Below, piece by piece: positions 15,773 to 24,070 of a DNA stretch of 64,000 nt; positions within the stretch are counted from its first letter, which is position 1; each line of letters opens with the position of its first letter. The notes under the pieces were generated by a model. It made no database searches, was not told the origin of the DNA, and saw only the letters and a program-made list of their open reading frames with translations. The DNA comes from Arthrobacter nitroguajacolicus_D. GTDB taxonomy: Bacteria; Actinomycetota; Actinomycetes; Actinomycetales; Micrococcaceae. The position numbers and the translations under genes were made by a program. The stretch is from contig NZ_JAVDSH010000010.1 of the NCBI RefSeq assembly GCF_031455195.1, forward strand, positions 62,001 to 126,000, read 5' to 3'.

Positions 15773-17239
15773 ATGAATCCCCTCATCAATTCGCTGATGG
15801 TTCGGGCGGCCGATGCCCCCGCCATCAAACCCGCAGTGGAGCTGGGAACACCCCTCCTGCTGACCATCGCGGCAGCAGGCATTGCACTGCTCTTGGTGCT
15901 GATCATCCGCTTCAAGATCCAGGCTTTCGTAGCCCTCCTCGCAGTGAGCATCCTGGTGGCTGTCGCCGCGCAGATTCCGCTCAAGGACATCTTCACCGTG
16001 GTCACCAACGGTGTGGGCAGCACCATGGGAAAGGTCGCCTTGCTGATCGCCCTCGGCGCCATCCTTGGCCGGATGATCGAAGTCTCTGGCGGTGTCCAGT
16101 CGCTGGCGACGCACTTCACGGAGAAGCTCGGTGCCAAGCGTGTTGCCGTGGCGTTGACCGCCGTCGGCTTCCTGGTTGCCATCCCGGTCTTCTTCGAAGT
16201 GGGCGTGATCGTCCTGGTCCCCATCGTTTACGCTTTCGCCAAGATCGCGAAGGTCCACCCCATCAAGTTCGGCCTGCCCATGGCCGGCATCATGCTCTCC
16301 ATCCACGTAGCAGTTCCGCCGCACCCTGGCATCGTTGCGGGCGCGGGTGTCTTCGGAGCCGACATCGGTCTCATCACCATGATTTCGTTGATCATCTGCG
16401 TGCCACTCGGCTTCCTGTCCTACTGGGTCGCCAGCATCATGAACCGCAAGGACTACGAGCTCCTTCCCGGCGTCAAAGCCCAGGTTGAAGAATTCGGCTC
16501 CGATTCATTGGTTCGCGTTGGTCACGACGGCCCCGGTGCCCGCGCGATCGCTCCGCCGCGTCCCGGACTGATCATGTTCCTGATCGCCGCTCCGATTGTG
16601 CAGATCCTCCTCGGCACCGTTGGCACCCTCACCATCGCCAAGGACAACTACTGGTACGGGGTGGCCTCGTTCATCGGCAACCCGTTCTTTGCCCTCCTCG
16701 TCGCCGTGGCACTGTCCTTCTTCCTGCTGGCAGTTCGGCGTAACTGGTCGCTCAAGGAAACAGGCGAGATCTTCGAAGGCGCGCTGCCTCCCATTGCCTC
16801 CATTCTCATGGTGGTCGCAGCTGGTGGCGTGTTCGGTGAAGTCCTCCGCACCTCGGGCATCGGCGCAGCACTGTCCCACACCCTGGACAGCCTCGGCCTG
16901 CCGGTCATCGTCCTCGGCTTCATCATCTCCCTGGCGCTGCGCGCCGCGCAGGGTTCCGCCACCGTCGCCATCGTCACCACGACGGGCCTGCTCACCTCCG
17001 CTGTCATGGAAGGCGGCTACTCACCAGCGCAGATCGCCGTGATCGTCATCGCTATCGGTTTCGGTGCGCTGGGCCTGTCCCACGTGACGGATGCCGGCTT
17101 CTGGACCGTGATCCGCTACTACGGACTCACGGTGTCCGATGGCCTCAAGACCTGGACCGTCCTCACCACCATCCTGGGGTTGGCAGGCTTCGCACTGAGC
17201 TACGTGGCGTGGATCCTGGTGGGAGGGCTGGCCCACTGA
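15773..17239 (+). CDS. GntP family gluconate/sugar-acid permease
   Basis: 488 aa integral membrane protein with about 12 hydrophobic segments. Family signatures include FFEVGVIVLVPIVYAFAK, HVAVPPHPGIVAGAG and RAAQGSATVAIVTTTGL. Members import gluconate, 2-keto acids, glycerate or threonate with protons, so it is the uptake step for the acid handled by the flanking kinase and dehydrogenase. Start 15773 was chosen because AAAGGAG is 9 nt upstream; the earlier TTG in frame adds only seven residues. Its stop overlaps the aldolase start (TGATG). Confidence 0.92.
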   Translation: MNPLINSLMVRAADAPAIKPAVELGTPLLLTIAAAGIALLLVLIIRFKIQAFVALLAVSILVAVAAQIPLKDIFTVVTNGVGSTMGKVALLIALGAILGRMIEVSGGVQSLATHFTEKLGAKRVAVALTAVGFLVAIPVFFEVGVIVLVPIVYAFAKIAKVHPIKFGLPMAGIMLSIHVAVPPHPGIVAGAGVFGADIGLITMISLIICVPLGFLSYWVASIMNRKDYELLPGVKAQVEEFGSDSLVRVGHDGPGARAIAPPRPGLIMFLIAAPIVQILLGTVGTLTIAKDNYWYGVASFIGNPFFALLVAVALSFFLLAVRRNWSLKETGEIFEGALPPIASILMVVAAGGVFGEVLRTSGIGAALSHTLDSLGLPVIVLGFIISLALRAAQGSATVAIVTTTGLLTSAVMEGGYSPAQIAVIVIAIGFGALGLSHVTDAGFWTVIRYYGLTVSDGLKTWTVLTTILGLAGFALSYVAWILVGGLAH

Positions 17240-18114
17240 TGCGCGTTGCACTCCATCAGCTGGTCAACTCCGCCCTGGCCTCCGGCGCCGCTGTTCCGGC
17301 CTTCACTTGCTACGACTTCACCACTGCCATGGCAGTCGTTTCAGCCGCGGAGGAAGCCCGGCTGGGCGTGATCCTGCTGGTCGCGCCCAAGACTGCATCC
17401 ACCAGCAACGGTTTGCGGCTCATCTCTGCCCTGCGCGGTCTGGCCGACTCCGCACGCGTCCCGGTGTCCGTCCAGCTGGACCACGCTTCGGATCTCAAGG
17501 TCATCCGCGATTCCGTGGCCGCCGGTGTGGACGCCGTCCTGGCCGACGGTTCATCTTTGCCCTTCGAGGACAACATCGCCTTGGTTCGCGAAGTCCGTGC
17601 CGCGTTGCACGCGGACGGCCATGCGGACGTGGTGATCGAGGCCGAGCTGGGCGGGCTGGCCGGCGATGAGGACAGGGCATTCGGTACCGCCCGTGAAACG
17701 CACGACGCCGGTACTCCGGTTGAGGGGCTCACCAACCCCGCGCAGGTGGCCGACTTCGTGGAGCGGACGGGTGCGCAGTTGCTGGCTGTCGCCGTGGGCA
17801 ACGTGCATGGCAAGTACAAGGGTGAGCCCAATATTCGTTGGGATGTACTGCAGGACGTTGCCTCGAAGACCGGCGTCCCGTTGGTACTGCACGGCGCTTC
17901 GGGCATCCCGGCGGACGAGCTCGCCAAAGCTCCCTCGCTGCGGGTCGGCAAGGTGAACTTCAACACTGAACTACGCACCGGCATCCTGTCCACGCTTGAG
18001 GCGGAAACCGCGGCATACCGGGCAGATGGCGAGAATCTCCAGGGTTTGTTGGCGCGTTGGAACGGCACTGCGGGCGCATTCGCGGGCGCCACGCTGGAGC
18101 TGCTGAGCGCCTGA
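17239..18114 (+). CDS. class II ketose-bisphosphate aldolase family protein
   Basis: 291 aa (FBA/GatY/KbaY family). Zinc and catalytic motifs are present: the strand SVQLDHASDL with the metal histidine, the EAELGG segment, AVGNVHGKYKGEP with the second metal histidine, and LHGASGIP with the third. It should cleave a ketose (bis)phosphate into a triose phosphate and an aldehyde. Known ltn/otn pathways use class II aldolase/adducin-type decarboxylating aldolases instead, so this FBA-type enzyme points to a variant route or a different substrate. It overlaps the permease by one base. Confidence 0.85.
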   Translation: MRVALHQLVNSALASGAAVPAFTCYDFTTAMAVVSAAEEARLGVILLVAPKTASTSNGLRLISALRGLADSARVPVSVQLDHASDLKVIRDSVAAGVDAVLADGSSLPFEDNIALVREVRAALHADGHADVVIEAELGGLAGDEDRAFGTARETHDAGTPVEGLTNPAQVADFVERTGAQLLAVAVGNVHGKYKGEPNIRWDVLQDVASKTGVPLVLHGASGIPADELAKAPSLRVGKVNFNTELRTGILSTLEAETAAYRADGENLQGLLARWNGTAGAFAGATLELLSA

Positions 18115-18153
18115 CGGCCCGGTCCCACCAACACGGGAGGCTAGGATCAGACC

Positions 18154-18546
18154 ATGATTCTGGCCTCCCTGATTTTCGCCCTGATTGCGGCTTTGCTTCA
18201 CGTATTTATCTTCACCATGGAGTCCATCACCTGGACCAAGCCATCCACGTGGAAACGCTTCAGCCTCACCTCGCAGGCCGACGCCGAGACCACCAAGCCG
18301 CTCGCTTACAACCAGGGGTTCTACAACCTCTTCCTGGCCATAGGCGCGTTGATCGGCATCATCGCAGTCTGGGCCGGGGCTCCACAGGTAGGTTGGACCC
18401 TCGTGTTCAGCAGCTGTGGGTCGATGCTCCTGGCAGCGCTGGTCCTCGCGGCCAGTGGGAAGAAGTACCTCCGCGCAGCCACCACCCAAGGCATTACACC
18501 TTTGCTCGCCGTCGTCCTGGGCGTGCTGGCCGTGACGCTCGGCTAG
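18154..18546 (+). CDS. DUF1304 family membrane protein
   Basis: 130 aa with four hydrophobic segments (about 2-20, 52-72, 77-98, 108-128). The family-specific stretch HVFIFTMESITWTKPSTW and the following NQGFYNLFLAIGA are clear. Function of the family is not known. It starts 39 bp after the aldolase with a GGGAGG ribosome site and ends just before a strong hairpin, so it may be a loosely attached last gene of the operon. Confidence 0.85.
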   Translation: MILASLIFALIAALLHVFIFTMESITWTKPSTWKRFSLTSQADAETTKPLAYNQGFYNLFLAIGALIGIIAVWAGAPQVGWTLVFSSCGSMLLAALVLAASGKKYLRAATTQGITPLLAVVLGVLAVTLG

Positions 18547-18555
18547 AAAACGTTG

Positions 18556-18601
18556 GTGGCCCGCTGTTCCGCTGTTGGGCAGCGACGGAACAGCGGGCCA
18601 C
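18556..18601. terminator. 16-bp hairpin between convergent genes
   Basis: Perfect arms 18556-18571 and 18586-18601 with a 14-nt loop, between the DUF1304 gene (plus) and the VOC gene (minus). Confidence 0.85.
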
Positions 18602-18617
18602 GACGTGCGTGTCGAAA

Positions 18618-19037
18618 TCAGTGCTCCGGCGGGCCGGCCTGGGCTGCTGCGTCATCCATCCACAGCACCTCCCAGTGGTGGCCATCGAGGTCGCGGAAGG
18701 CCCTGCTGTACATGAATCCGAGATCCTGGGCGTCATAAGTCTCTGATCCGCCGGCCTCGAGGGCCTTGTTCGCCAAAGCATCTACATCTTCACGGCTCTC
18801 GGCTGAAATGGCGACAATAGCCGCCGTCGAATTCTTCGTATCCGCGATGGGCTGCTTGGTGAACTCGCTGAACTTGGCGTGCGTCAGGAGCATGGCATAG
18901 ATGGTGTCGCTGAAGACAACGCAGGCAGCCGTCTCATCTGTGAAGTTGGGGTTGATGGAATAGCCAAGTGCTGTGTAGAAGGACTTGGAAGCCTCGAGGT
19001 CGCTGACAGGCAGGTTCACGAAAATAGAGGTAGTCAT
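18618..19037 (-). CDS. VOC family protein (glyoxalase/extradiol-dioxygenase fold)
   Basis: 139 aa. It begins MTTSIFVNLPVSDLEASKSF and ends RDLDGHHWEVLWMD, the paired beta-alpha-beta-beta-beta layout of COG3607 lactoylglutathione-lyase-like proteins. The metal residues cannot be assigned with certainty. The start at 19037 has AGGATCAGAG upstream; a longer in-frame extension is Arg/Pro-rich and runs toward the acyltransferase promoter. The substrate is unknown. Confidence 0.85.
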   Translation of the reverse strand: MTTSIFVNLPVSDLEASKSFYTALGYSINPNFTDETAACVVFSDTIYAMLLTHAKFSEFTKQPIADTKNSTAAIVAISAESREDVDALANKALEAGGSETYDAQDLGFMYSRAFRDLDGHHWEVLWMDDAAAQAGPPEH

Positions 19038-19207
19038 GGCTCTGATCCTGCCGGTGTTTCGACGCCCCGTCCAGACCTGCGCCGCCGGCTGTGGGCAACC
19101 CCGCTCATCCTTCTCCCACAACAGCAGCGGCAAGCCTGCTGGCCCCGTTCCACAAGGGGGCGGACAATGGAGGCAGCGCGTGGGTCAGCGCGCTCGTAGG
19201 GAGAGCC

Positions 19208-20569
19208 ATGGAGAGGGCCACGCATACACACCCTCCCGCCGGCCTGGATGAGGCCGTGCGGCGGGATCCGGCGATCGACCTTGTCCGCTTCACATGCCTG
19301 CTCTTGGTTGTTGCCGCGCACTGCATGATGGTCAGTCCTGTCCTGCACAAAGACGGCACAGTGGACACACAGAATGTCCTCATGGACCAAAGCTGGTTCA
19401 CGCCAGTGCTCTGGGTGCTGATGATCGTCCCCCTTTTCTTCGTGATGGGCGGGGTTACCGGGCTCCAGTCGTGGCGGAGGCTTGCGGCCCGCGGCGGAAC
19501 GGGCTTCGACTTCGCCCAGCTCCGGCTCCTGCGCCTGGTCCGCCCCGCCATGGCCTTGCTTGCGCTGATGTGGGGCGGGCTATGGGTGGCGTTGCTCCTG
19601 GGCGTGCACCCCCAGGTCATTCAGCTCATGACCGCTGGTGCCGCGATGCCCCTGTGGTTCCTCGCGGCATTCCTGACCGCGCAACTGAGCATTCCGCTGA
19701 TGGCCCGGTTGCATCAAAAGTCGCCGTTGGTGGTTTTCGGTGTTCTGGTGGCAGCGATTATCACTGTTGATTCCCTCCGCGGAGCCATCCCGGTGCTTGC
19801 GTTCACCAACATGATTTTCGTTTGGTGCGCCGTCCAGCAACTCGGTTTCCTGATGGCCGACGGCTTCTTTGAGCGACGTAGCCGCACGTGGCTCGTGGGC
19901 GCAATCGTGACCAGCAACCTCCTGCTGGGTCTCGTCACCGGCGTGGCTGTATATCCGGGAAACATGGTGGTGAACATCAACCCGCCCAACCTCTGCTTGC
20001 TTCTCTTGGGCATCTCCCAAACAGCAACGCTCCAGTTGCTCCAGCCGGGCCTGCGGTGGGTGGCCAGCGCCCGCTGGGTCCAGACGGTGATGGCGCTCGC
20101 TGGCCGCAGGTCCATGACCATTTATTTGTGGCATCTTCCGCTGCTGGTGGGATTGTCGGGGATGCTGCTGCTGACGGACCTTCCGGTACCCGACGCCGGC
20201 ACTGCCGACTGGTGGTGGGCGCGGATTCCCGTCTTCGCCGCGGTAGTCGCTTTGCTCGTTCCAGTCGTATGGCTTTTTGGCCGTCTGGAGGAACGTCCGA
20301 CGGCGGCCAGCCACGCACGCGGTCCCTCACGCATCGCTGTGGTGACCGCCGCCGTCGTGGTTTTCGTGCCGGTTGCGGACGCTGCTTTCAACGGCCTGAC
20401 GCTGGCTCTTCTGGGTGGGGGAGCGGCCTGCTTCGCGCTGTCAGTCCTGCTGCTGGGCAGGGTTCCGACGCCGCCGTTGGCCGAGCCGGGCGCGAACGTT
20501 ACGGAACGGCGTGAGGCTCAGGCGCCCACGTTGCCAGAGCCGGATTTAAGTGCCAATCTCGAACCATGA
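19208..20569 (+). CDS. acyltransferase family integral membrane protein (OafA/Acyl_transf_3 type)
   Basis: 453 aa with about ten to eleven membrane segments. The N-terminal RDPAIDLVRFTCLLLVVAAHC carries the D-x-x-R...H pattern of the Acyl_transf_3 family, which O-acylates surface polysaccharides or lipids from the cytoplasmic face. The C-terminal tail is polar. ATG 19208 has GGGAGA directly upstream and was preferred over an in-frame ATG at 19091. The gene overlaps the following GNAT gene by 4 nt. Confidence 0.85.
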   Translation: MERATHTHPPAGLDEAVRRDPAIDLVRFTCLLLVVAAHCMMVSPVLHKDGTVDTQNVLMDQSWFTPVLWVLMIVPLFFVMGGVTGLQSWRRLAARGGTGFDFAQLRLLRLVRPAMALLALMWGGLWVALLLGVHPQVIQLMTAGAAMPLWFLAAFLTAQLSIPLMARLHQKSPLVVFGVLVAAIITVDSLRGAIPVLAFTNMIFVWCAVQQLGFLMADGFFERRSRTWLVGAIVTSNLLLGLVTGVAVYPGNMVVNINPPNLCLLLLGISQTATLQLLQPGLRWVASARWVQTVMALAGRRSMTIYLWHLPLLVGLSGMLLLTDLPVPDAGTADWWWARIPVFAAVVALLVPVVWLFGRLEERPTAASHARGPSRIAVVTAAVVVFVPVADAAFNGLTLALLGGGAACFALSVLLLGRVPTPPLAEPGANVTERREAQAPTLPEPDLSANLEP

Positions 20570-20922
20570 CCGAGTACACGGATTCACTGGCAGAGTCGTT
20601 CCGCGCTGGCGTCACTACGGTGCGCAACGACAAATTTCACCGCTATGAGCTTCACGTAGACGGCGAGCTGGCGGTGATCTCCCAGTTCCTCGACAGGCCC
20701 GGCCACATCGATTTCATTCACACCGAAACCAAGCCCGGCTTCAACGGACAGGGCTTGGCCAAAGTGCTCGCCCACTTCGCCTTGGACGATGTAGTGGCGT
20801 CCGGCAAACGCATCATTCCGCACTGCCCCTATATCGCGGCCTACCTAAAGAAGCACGAAGGTTACGAACAGGATGTCGATTGGCCTGCAGAGCCGCCCAC
20901 CGGCGAGCCCGACAACGAGTAG
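20566..20922 (+). CDS. GNAT family N-acetyltransferase (short YjdJ/Acetyltransf_CG type)
   Basis: 118 aa. It lacks the N-terminal part of classical GNATs and contains GELAVISQFLDRPGHIDFIHTE, the acetyl-CoA loop GFNGQGLAKVLAHFAL and CPYIAAYLKKHEGYE, as in the small PF14542 group. The substrate is unknown; it may act on a small molecule or protein lysine. Start and stop overlap with the acyltransferase (ATGA) implies coupled translation. Confidence 0.88.
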   Translation: MTEYTDSLAESFRAGVTTVRNDKFHRYELHVDGELAVISQFLDRPGHIDFIHTETKPGFNGQGLAKVLAHFALDDVVASGKRIIPHCPYIAAYLKKHEGYEQDVDWPAEPPTGEPDNE

Positions 20923-20926
20923 CGGG

Positions 20927-21526
20927 TTATCCGGCCGCCCTGATGTAACCGCCTGAACTGAGCTTCACACGCGCACAGCATTGGTCGGTGACCTCGGTGT
21001 TGCTCCCTGTGCTCCTGGCGCTGACCGTAAGGTTGCTCACCAGGTCTCCTCCGCTGCGGGCCTCATGCTCGGAGACTTTGTGGCTGAACGAGATGGAGCT
21101 CATGCCGCCTGCGGGGAGATCGCCCATGTCGAAAGGTGACGTGATCGGAGCGAAGATAACGTCGCCTTCCGCAGCGGTGGTTTCGAGGGGGCGGCCCGGC
21201 ATCAGATTGGTGTTCAATAGGGCGGCCGAGTCATCGTTGAGGATGTCAGCGGTGAAAGTTACCACCTGGCCCGCGCGTGCGACCAGGATGTCCGGGGTGT
21301 AGACCAAGGTCAGGCCAGGATGGCCCTCAGGGGCTGCAGCCTGCAGTGCCGGTGAGTCGCCGCCGAGGGTAAAGTCCGAGGCCAGGTTGCCGAGCCGTGA
21401 TAGCCAAAGCAAAACAGTGGCAAGAGGAAGCCCCAACAGCTCCGCCATTTTTTCGGGACAGCAGCCCTCACCCAAGGCCATCATGAATTGGTCATAGATG
21501 GTCCGCCGTGCAATCGCTTCCGGCAC
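20927..21526 (-). CDS. signal-less DUF11-like protein with a possible N-terminal helix-turn-helix
   Basis: 199 aa. I do not recognise a named family. Residues about 15-45 (ALGEGCCPEKMAELLGLP, then ATVLLWLSRL) look like a helix-turn-helix. From about 75 a beta-rich domain follows, with VVTFTADILNDDSAALLN, a (L)PAGGMSSISFSHKV segment and VSNLTVSAR, the pattern of DUF11 domains. There is no signal peptide or membrane segment, unusual for DUF11. It is paralogous to the protein encoded at 21591-22178 and is followed by the sigma factor and surface protein that also contain DUF11-like domains. Confidence 0.65.
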   Translation of the reverse strand: MPEAIARRTIYDQFMMALGEGCCPEKMAELLGLPLATVLLWLSRLGNLASDFTLGGDSPALQAAAPEGHPGLTLVYTPDILVARAGQVVTFTADILNDDSAALLNTNLMPGRPLETTAAEGDVIFAPITSPFDMGDLPAGGMSSISFSHKVSEHEARSGGDLVSNLTVSARSTGSNTEVTDQCCARVKLSSGGYIRAAG

Positions 21527-21590
21527 GCGGAATTCCTCCTGCTTACTGCCTTGTGATTGCCCCCTGCCCTAGCCACGTTATAGCTCGGGG

Positions 21591-22178
21591 CTAGGCTCCG
21601 GCAAGGTGGGCCTGATGTTGATAGCCGGGCGGCCGGGCCGGGGCCTGGTATCCAGCAGGCCCGAAGGGCCAGTCCTTTCGCGTCCCGCTGAGGGAGACGA
21701 TGGCGTCGTGCTCGTCGAGTACTGCGAGGCCACGGCACGTACCGCGAACCTGCATGGCGCTGATGATGCTGCCGCCGTGCACATGATTGGATTCCGTCAC
21801 CAGGTAGGAAAAACTGCGCATGACGGACTGGCCCGGGGCCAGGAGGTCGATGCGGAGGTCCCGTTCCACCGGTTCGGACGTGTACGCCAGCATCTCCATT
21901 CCCTCATTGGTGAGGGACCTCGGCACCAGGGTGATATCCCGTACGTGACTTGCGGAGTCGTTGGTGATCCAGGCGGTAAAAATGACGGTATCGCCGGGGA
22001 TGGCCACCGGCCGGTCCGCTCCATAGACGAGGACGACGTGACCCGCGTTCTTCTTCCGGGCCAACGGCCCGGAGCGGCGCATCGGCAAGGATCGAACGAT
22101 CGTGTTCTGCTGTGCGAGCAGGTTTTTGTGGGTGGCGCGCATCAGTTTCAGGAAGGGCCGGGGGCGCCTGATATCCAT
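21591..22178 (-). CDS. signal-less DUF11-like protein, paralog of the 20927-21526 product
   Basis: 195 aa, no named family. After a basic N-terminus (FLKLMRATHKNLLAQQ, then PMRRSGPLARKK) comes a domain VVLVYGADRPVAIPGDTV, then FTAWITNDSASHVRD, LAPGQSVMRSFSYLV and a final VSLSG strand, alignable by eye with the neighbouring paralog (LVYTPDILVARAGQVVTFTA). ATG 22178 has GAGGACTC upstream and is preferred to an earlier start at 22223. No signal peptide. It is divergent from the ECF sigma gene across about 145 bp, which suggests shared regulation. Confidence 0.6.
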   Translation of the reverse strand: MDIRRPRPFLKLMRATHKNLLAQQNTIVRSLPMRRSGPLARKKNAGHVVLVYGADRPVAIPGDTVIFTAWITNDSASHVRDITLVPRSLTNEGMEMLAYTSEPVERDLRIDLLAPGQSVMRSFSYLVTESNHVHGGSIISAMQVRGTCRGLAVLDEHDAIVSLSGTRKDWPFGPAGYQAPARPPGYQHQAHLAGA

Positions 22179-22323
22179 GAGTCCTCGCTTGGCTCCAGGG
22201 GATGGGAAGTTCACGCCTAACAAGTAATGCGAGGGCCCGAATCGTGATGCGAAAAACCTGGTTGTCTACAGGGCGGGGGCCTTCGATTCAAGTCACACAG
22301 GTTGTGATGGCACACTATTGTTT

Positions 22324-23943
22324 ATGGATCAAGTATTTGCGGGTGGGGCCGGTGGGGCGTCCCCAACTTTCGCGATGGCCTCAGGCAGTGATCCCCAGAT
22401 CATGTCTTTGGTGCGTGAAGGCGTCACCGAGGCCTTTGATGTGCTCTATCAGCGGCACCTGAAAGTTGCCCAGTATGTGGCCCGTGCGCAGACCGATAAC
22501 CCAAGTGACGCCGATGACGTCGTTGCTGAGTCGTTCGCCTCCATCTTCCAGTTGCTCAAGGAAGGCAAAGGGCCAAAGGAGTTCTTTCGGTCGTACCTCC
22601 TGACCGTCGTCCGGCGCACCGCCCATGACAGGAACCGCAAGGCCCGCCGGATGCCGACCGCTGCCGATGAAGCCATTCTCGATTCCCCCGTGCTGGACAA
22701 CGACCCTGTTCTCAGCGACCTCGAGTCGAGCATCATGGCCAAGGCGTTCAAATCCCTGCCTGAGCGGTGGCAGGCCGTGCTGTGGCACTTGGACATCGAA
22801 GGGCTCAAGCCAGCCGCGGCGGCGCCTTTTGTCGGGCTCACTCCAAATGGCGTCTCTTCATTGGCCATCCGTGCCCGCGAAGGACTACGCCAGGCCTATT
22901 TGCAGCAGCACATCAGCCAGACCGTGGACCAGGCATGTGACGAATACGCCAGCCAACTTGGAAAGTATGCGCGGAACGCACTGAAGCGCACCTCGCAGGA
23001 AAAGGTCACAGCCCACCTGGAAGGTTGTGCGCACTGCACCGCGCTGCTGATTGAGCTCAATGATGTCCAGGGCGGCATGCGCACCATCCTGTTCCCTTTG
23101 GTCACGGGGATCGCTTTTACCCCTGGCGTGATTGCGGCCATTGGATCCGGAGCTTTGTCCGGGACGGCATCCTCGGGTGCCGGCAGCACCGCTGTGCCCG
23201 GCAAGGTGGGACTCCAGTCGGGCAGCAGGGCCTGGCAGCTGGTGGCGTCCATCGTCCTGGGCGCCGCTGCCTTGGCCGGTCTCCTTGTGTGGTTGATGCA
23301 GCTCAACGCGGGCTCCCAATCGGCTGCCGAAAACAACACGGCCACCATAGTCCCGCCCGTTCACGAAACCTCGGCGCCCAGCACCTCGCCAAGCCCGGGC
23401 ATCGGGCCGACGTCCACGCCGTCTTCGGAAAGCGCGGCCGTACCGCCGGCCGCAAAGGCGAGCCAGCTGCCCGCCGTCGAGGTTCCACCAACGGAGCGGG
23501 CGCGGCAAAGTGCCGTAGTGGTTGACTCCGGGACGGTATTTTCGACGACGGCGCCAGGCGTTTCCGCCTCCTCGTCACCGTTGACCCAAACGGTTGATGC
23601 GACGTTCGCCGCTGCTGTGGGTTCGACCTCAACGGATCGGGAGCTCCGGGTGGGGTTCTCGCTCCAAGGGGACGGAACCCCCACCACAGGAGAGGTCGTT
23701 TTTGCGTTGCCGGACCAGGCAGCCTTTGTGGAGGGAAGGGCGGTGGCTCCCAACGGGTGGACTTGTGCCACTGACGCGGCAAATACGCGCCAGCTTCGCT
23801 GCACCACGGACTCCCTGAATGCCGCCGATCTTTCCTTCACTTTGGGAGTGGACATGCCGCCGGCTGCCGACGGTGGAACGGTGAGTTATCGGTTCGCTGG
23901 GCAGGGCATCGTGCCTAAATCGTTCGCCAACACCGTGCACTAG
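22324..23943 (+). CDS. ECF sigma factor fused to a zinc-finger anti-sigma-like region, membrane segment and extracytoplasmic DUF11-like domain
   Basis: About 539 aa, three times a normal ECF sigma. In order: sigma region 2 (DVLYQRHLKVAQYVARAQ, then DADDVVAESF), region 4 (FKSLPERWQAVLWHLDIEG, then VSSLAIRAREGLRQ), a zinc-finger-like AHLEGCAHC near 230-238 as in anti-sigma factors, a membrane segment near 305-328, a Ser/Pro/Thr-rich linker, and a C-terminal beta domain with GEVVFALPDQAAFVEG and APNGWTCATD resembling DUF11. Large fused ECF groups of this layout are known in actinobacteria. It probably controls the surface protein 127 bp downstream. ATG 22324 lacks a good ribosome site; ATG 22375 is an alternative. 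Confidence 0.82.
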   Translation: MDQVFAGGAGGASPTFAMASGSDPQIMSLVREGVTEAFDVLYQRHLKVAQYVARAQTDNPSDADDVVAESFASIFQLLKEGKGPKEFFRSYLLTVVRRTAHDRNRKARRMPTAADEAILDSPVLDNDPVLSDLESSIMAKAFKSLPERWQAVLWHLDIEGLKPAAAAPFVGLTPNGVSSLAIRAREGLRQAYLQQHISQTVDQACDEYASQLGKYARNALKRTSQEKVTAHLEGCAHCTALLIELNDVQGGMRTILFPLVTGIAFTPGVIAAIGSGALSGTASSGAGSTAVPGKVGLQSGSRAWQLVASIVLGAAALAGLLVWLMQLNAGSQSAAENNTATIVPPVHETSAPSTSPSPGIGPTSTPSSESAAVPPAAKASQLPAVEVPPTERARQSAVVVDSGTVFSTTAPGVSASSSPLTQTVDATFAAAVGSTSTDRELRVGFSLQGDGTPTTGEVVFALPDQAAFVEGRAVAPNGWTCATDAANTRQLRCTTDSLNAADLSFTLGVDMPPAADGGTVSYRFAGQGIVPKSFANTVH

Positions 23944-24070
23944 AAACAATTCAAAAAACTTTTTCAAAAAACCGCGTCACGATTTGAGCTTCCCCCGCAC
24001 TTTATAGCGGAGCCCATCTGGGCCTCCTGTCGGGAATGCAGAGCGATCTGCTAAAAAGTGAGGATCGGCC

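Noticed and set aside
22261..22323. Leaderless promoter with TATTGT just before the sigma-factor ATG
   Set aside because: The hexamer is too close to the start codon for a normal -10, and a later ATG is possible. Too weak to list.
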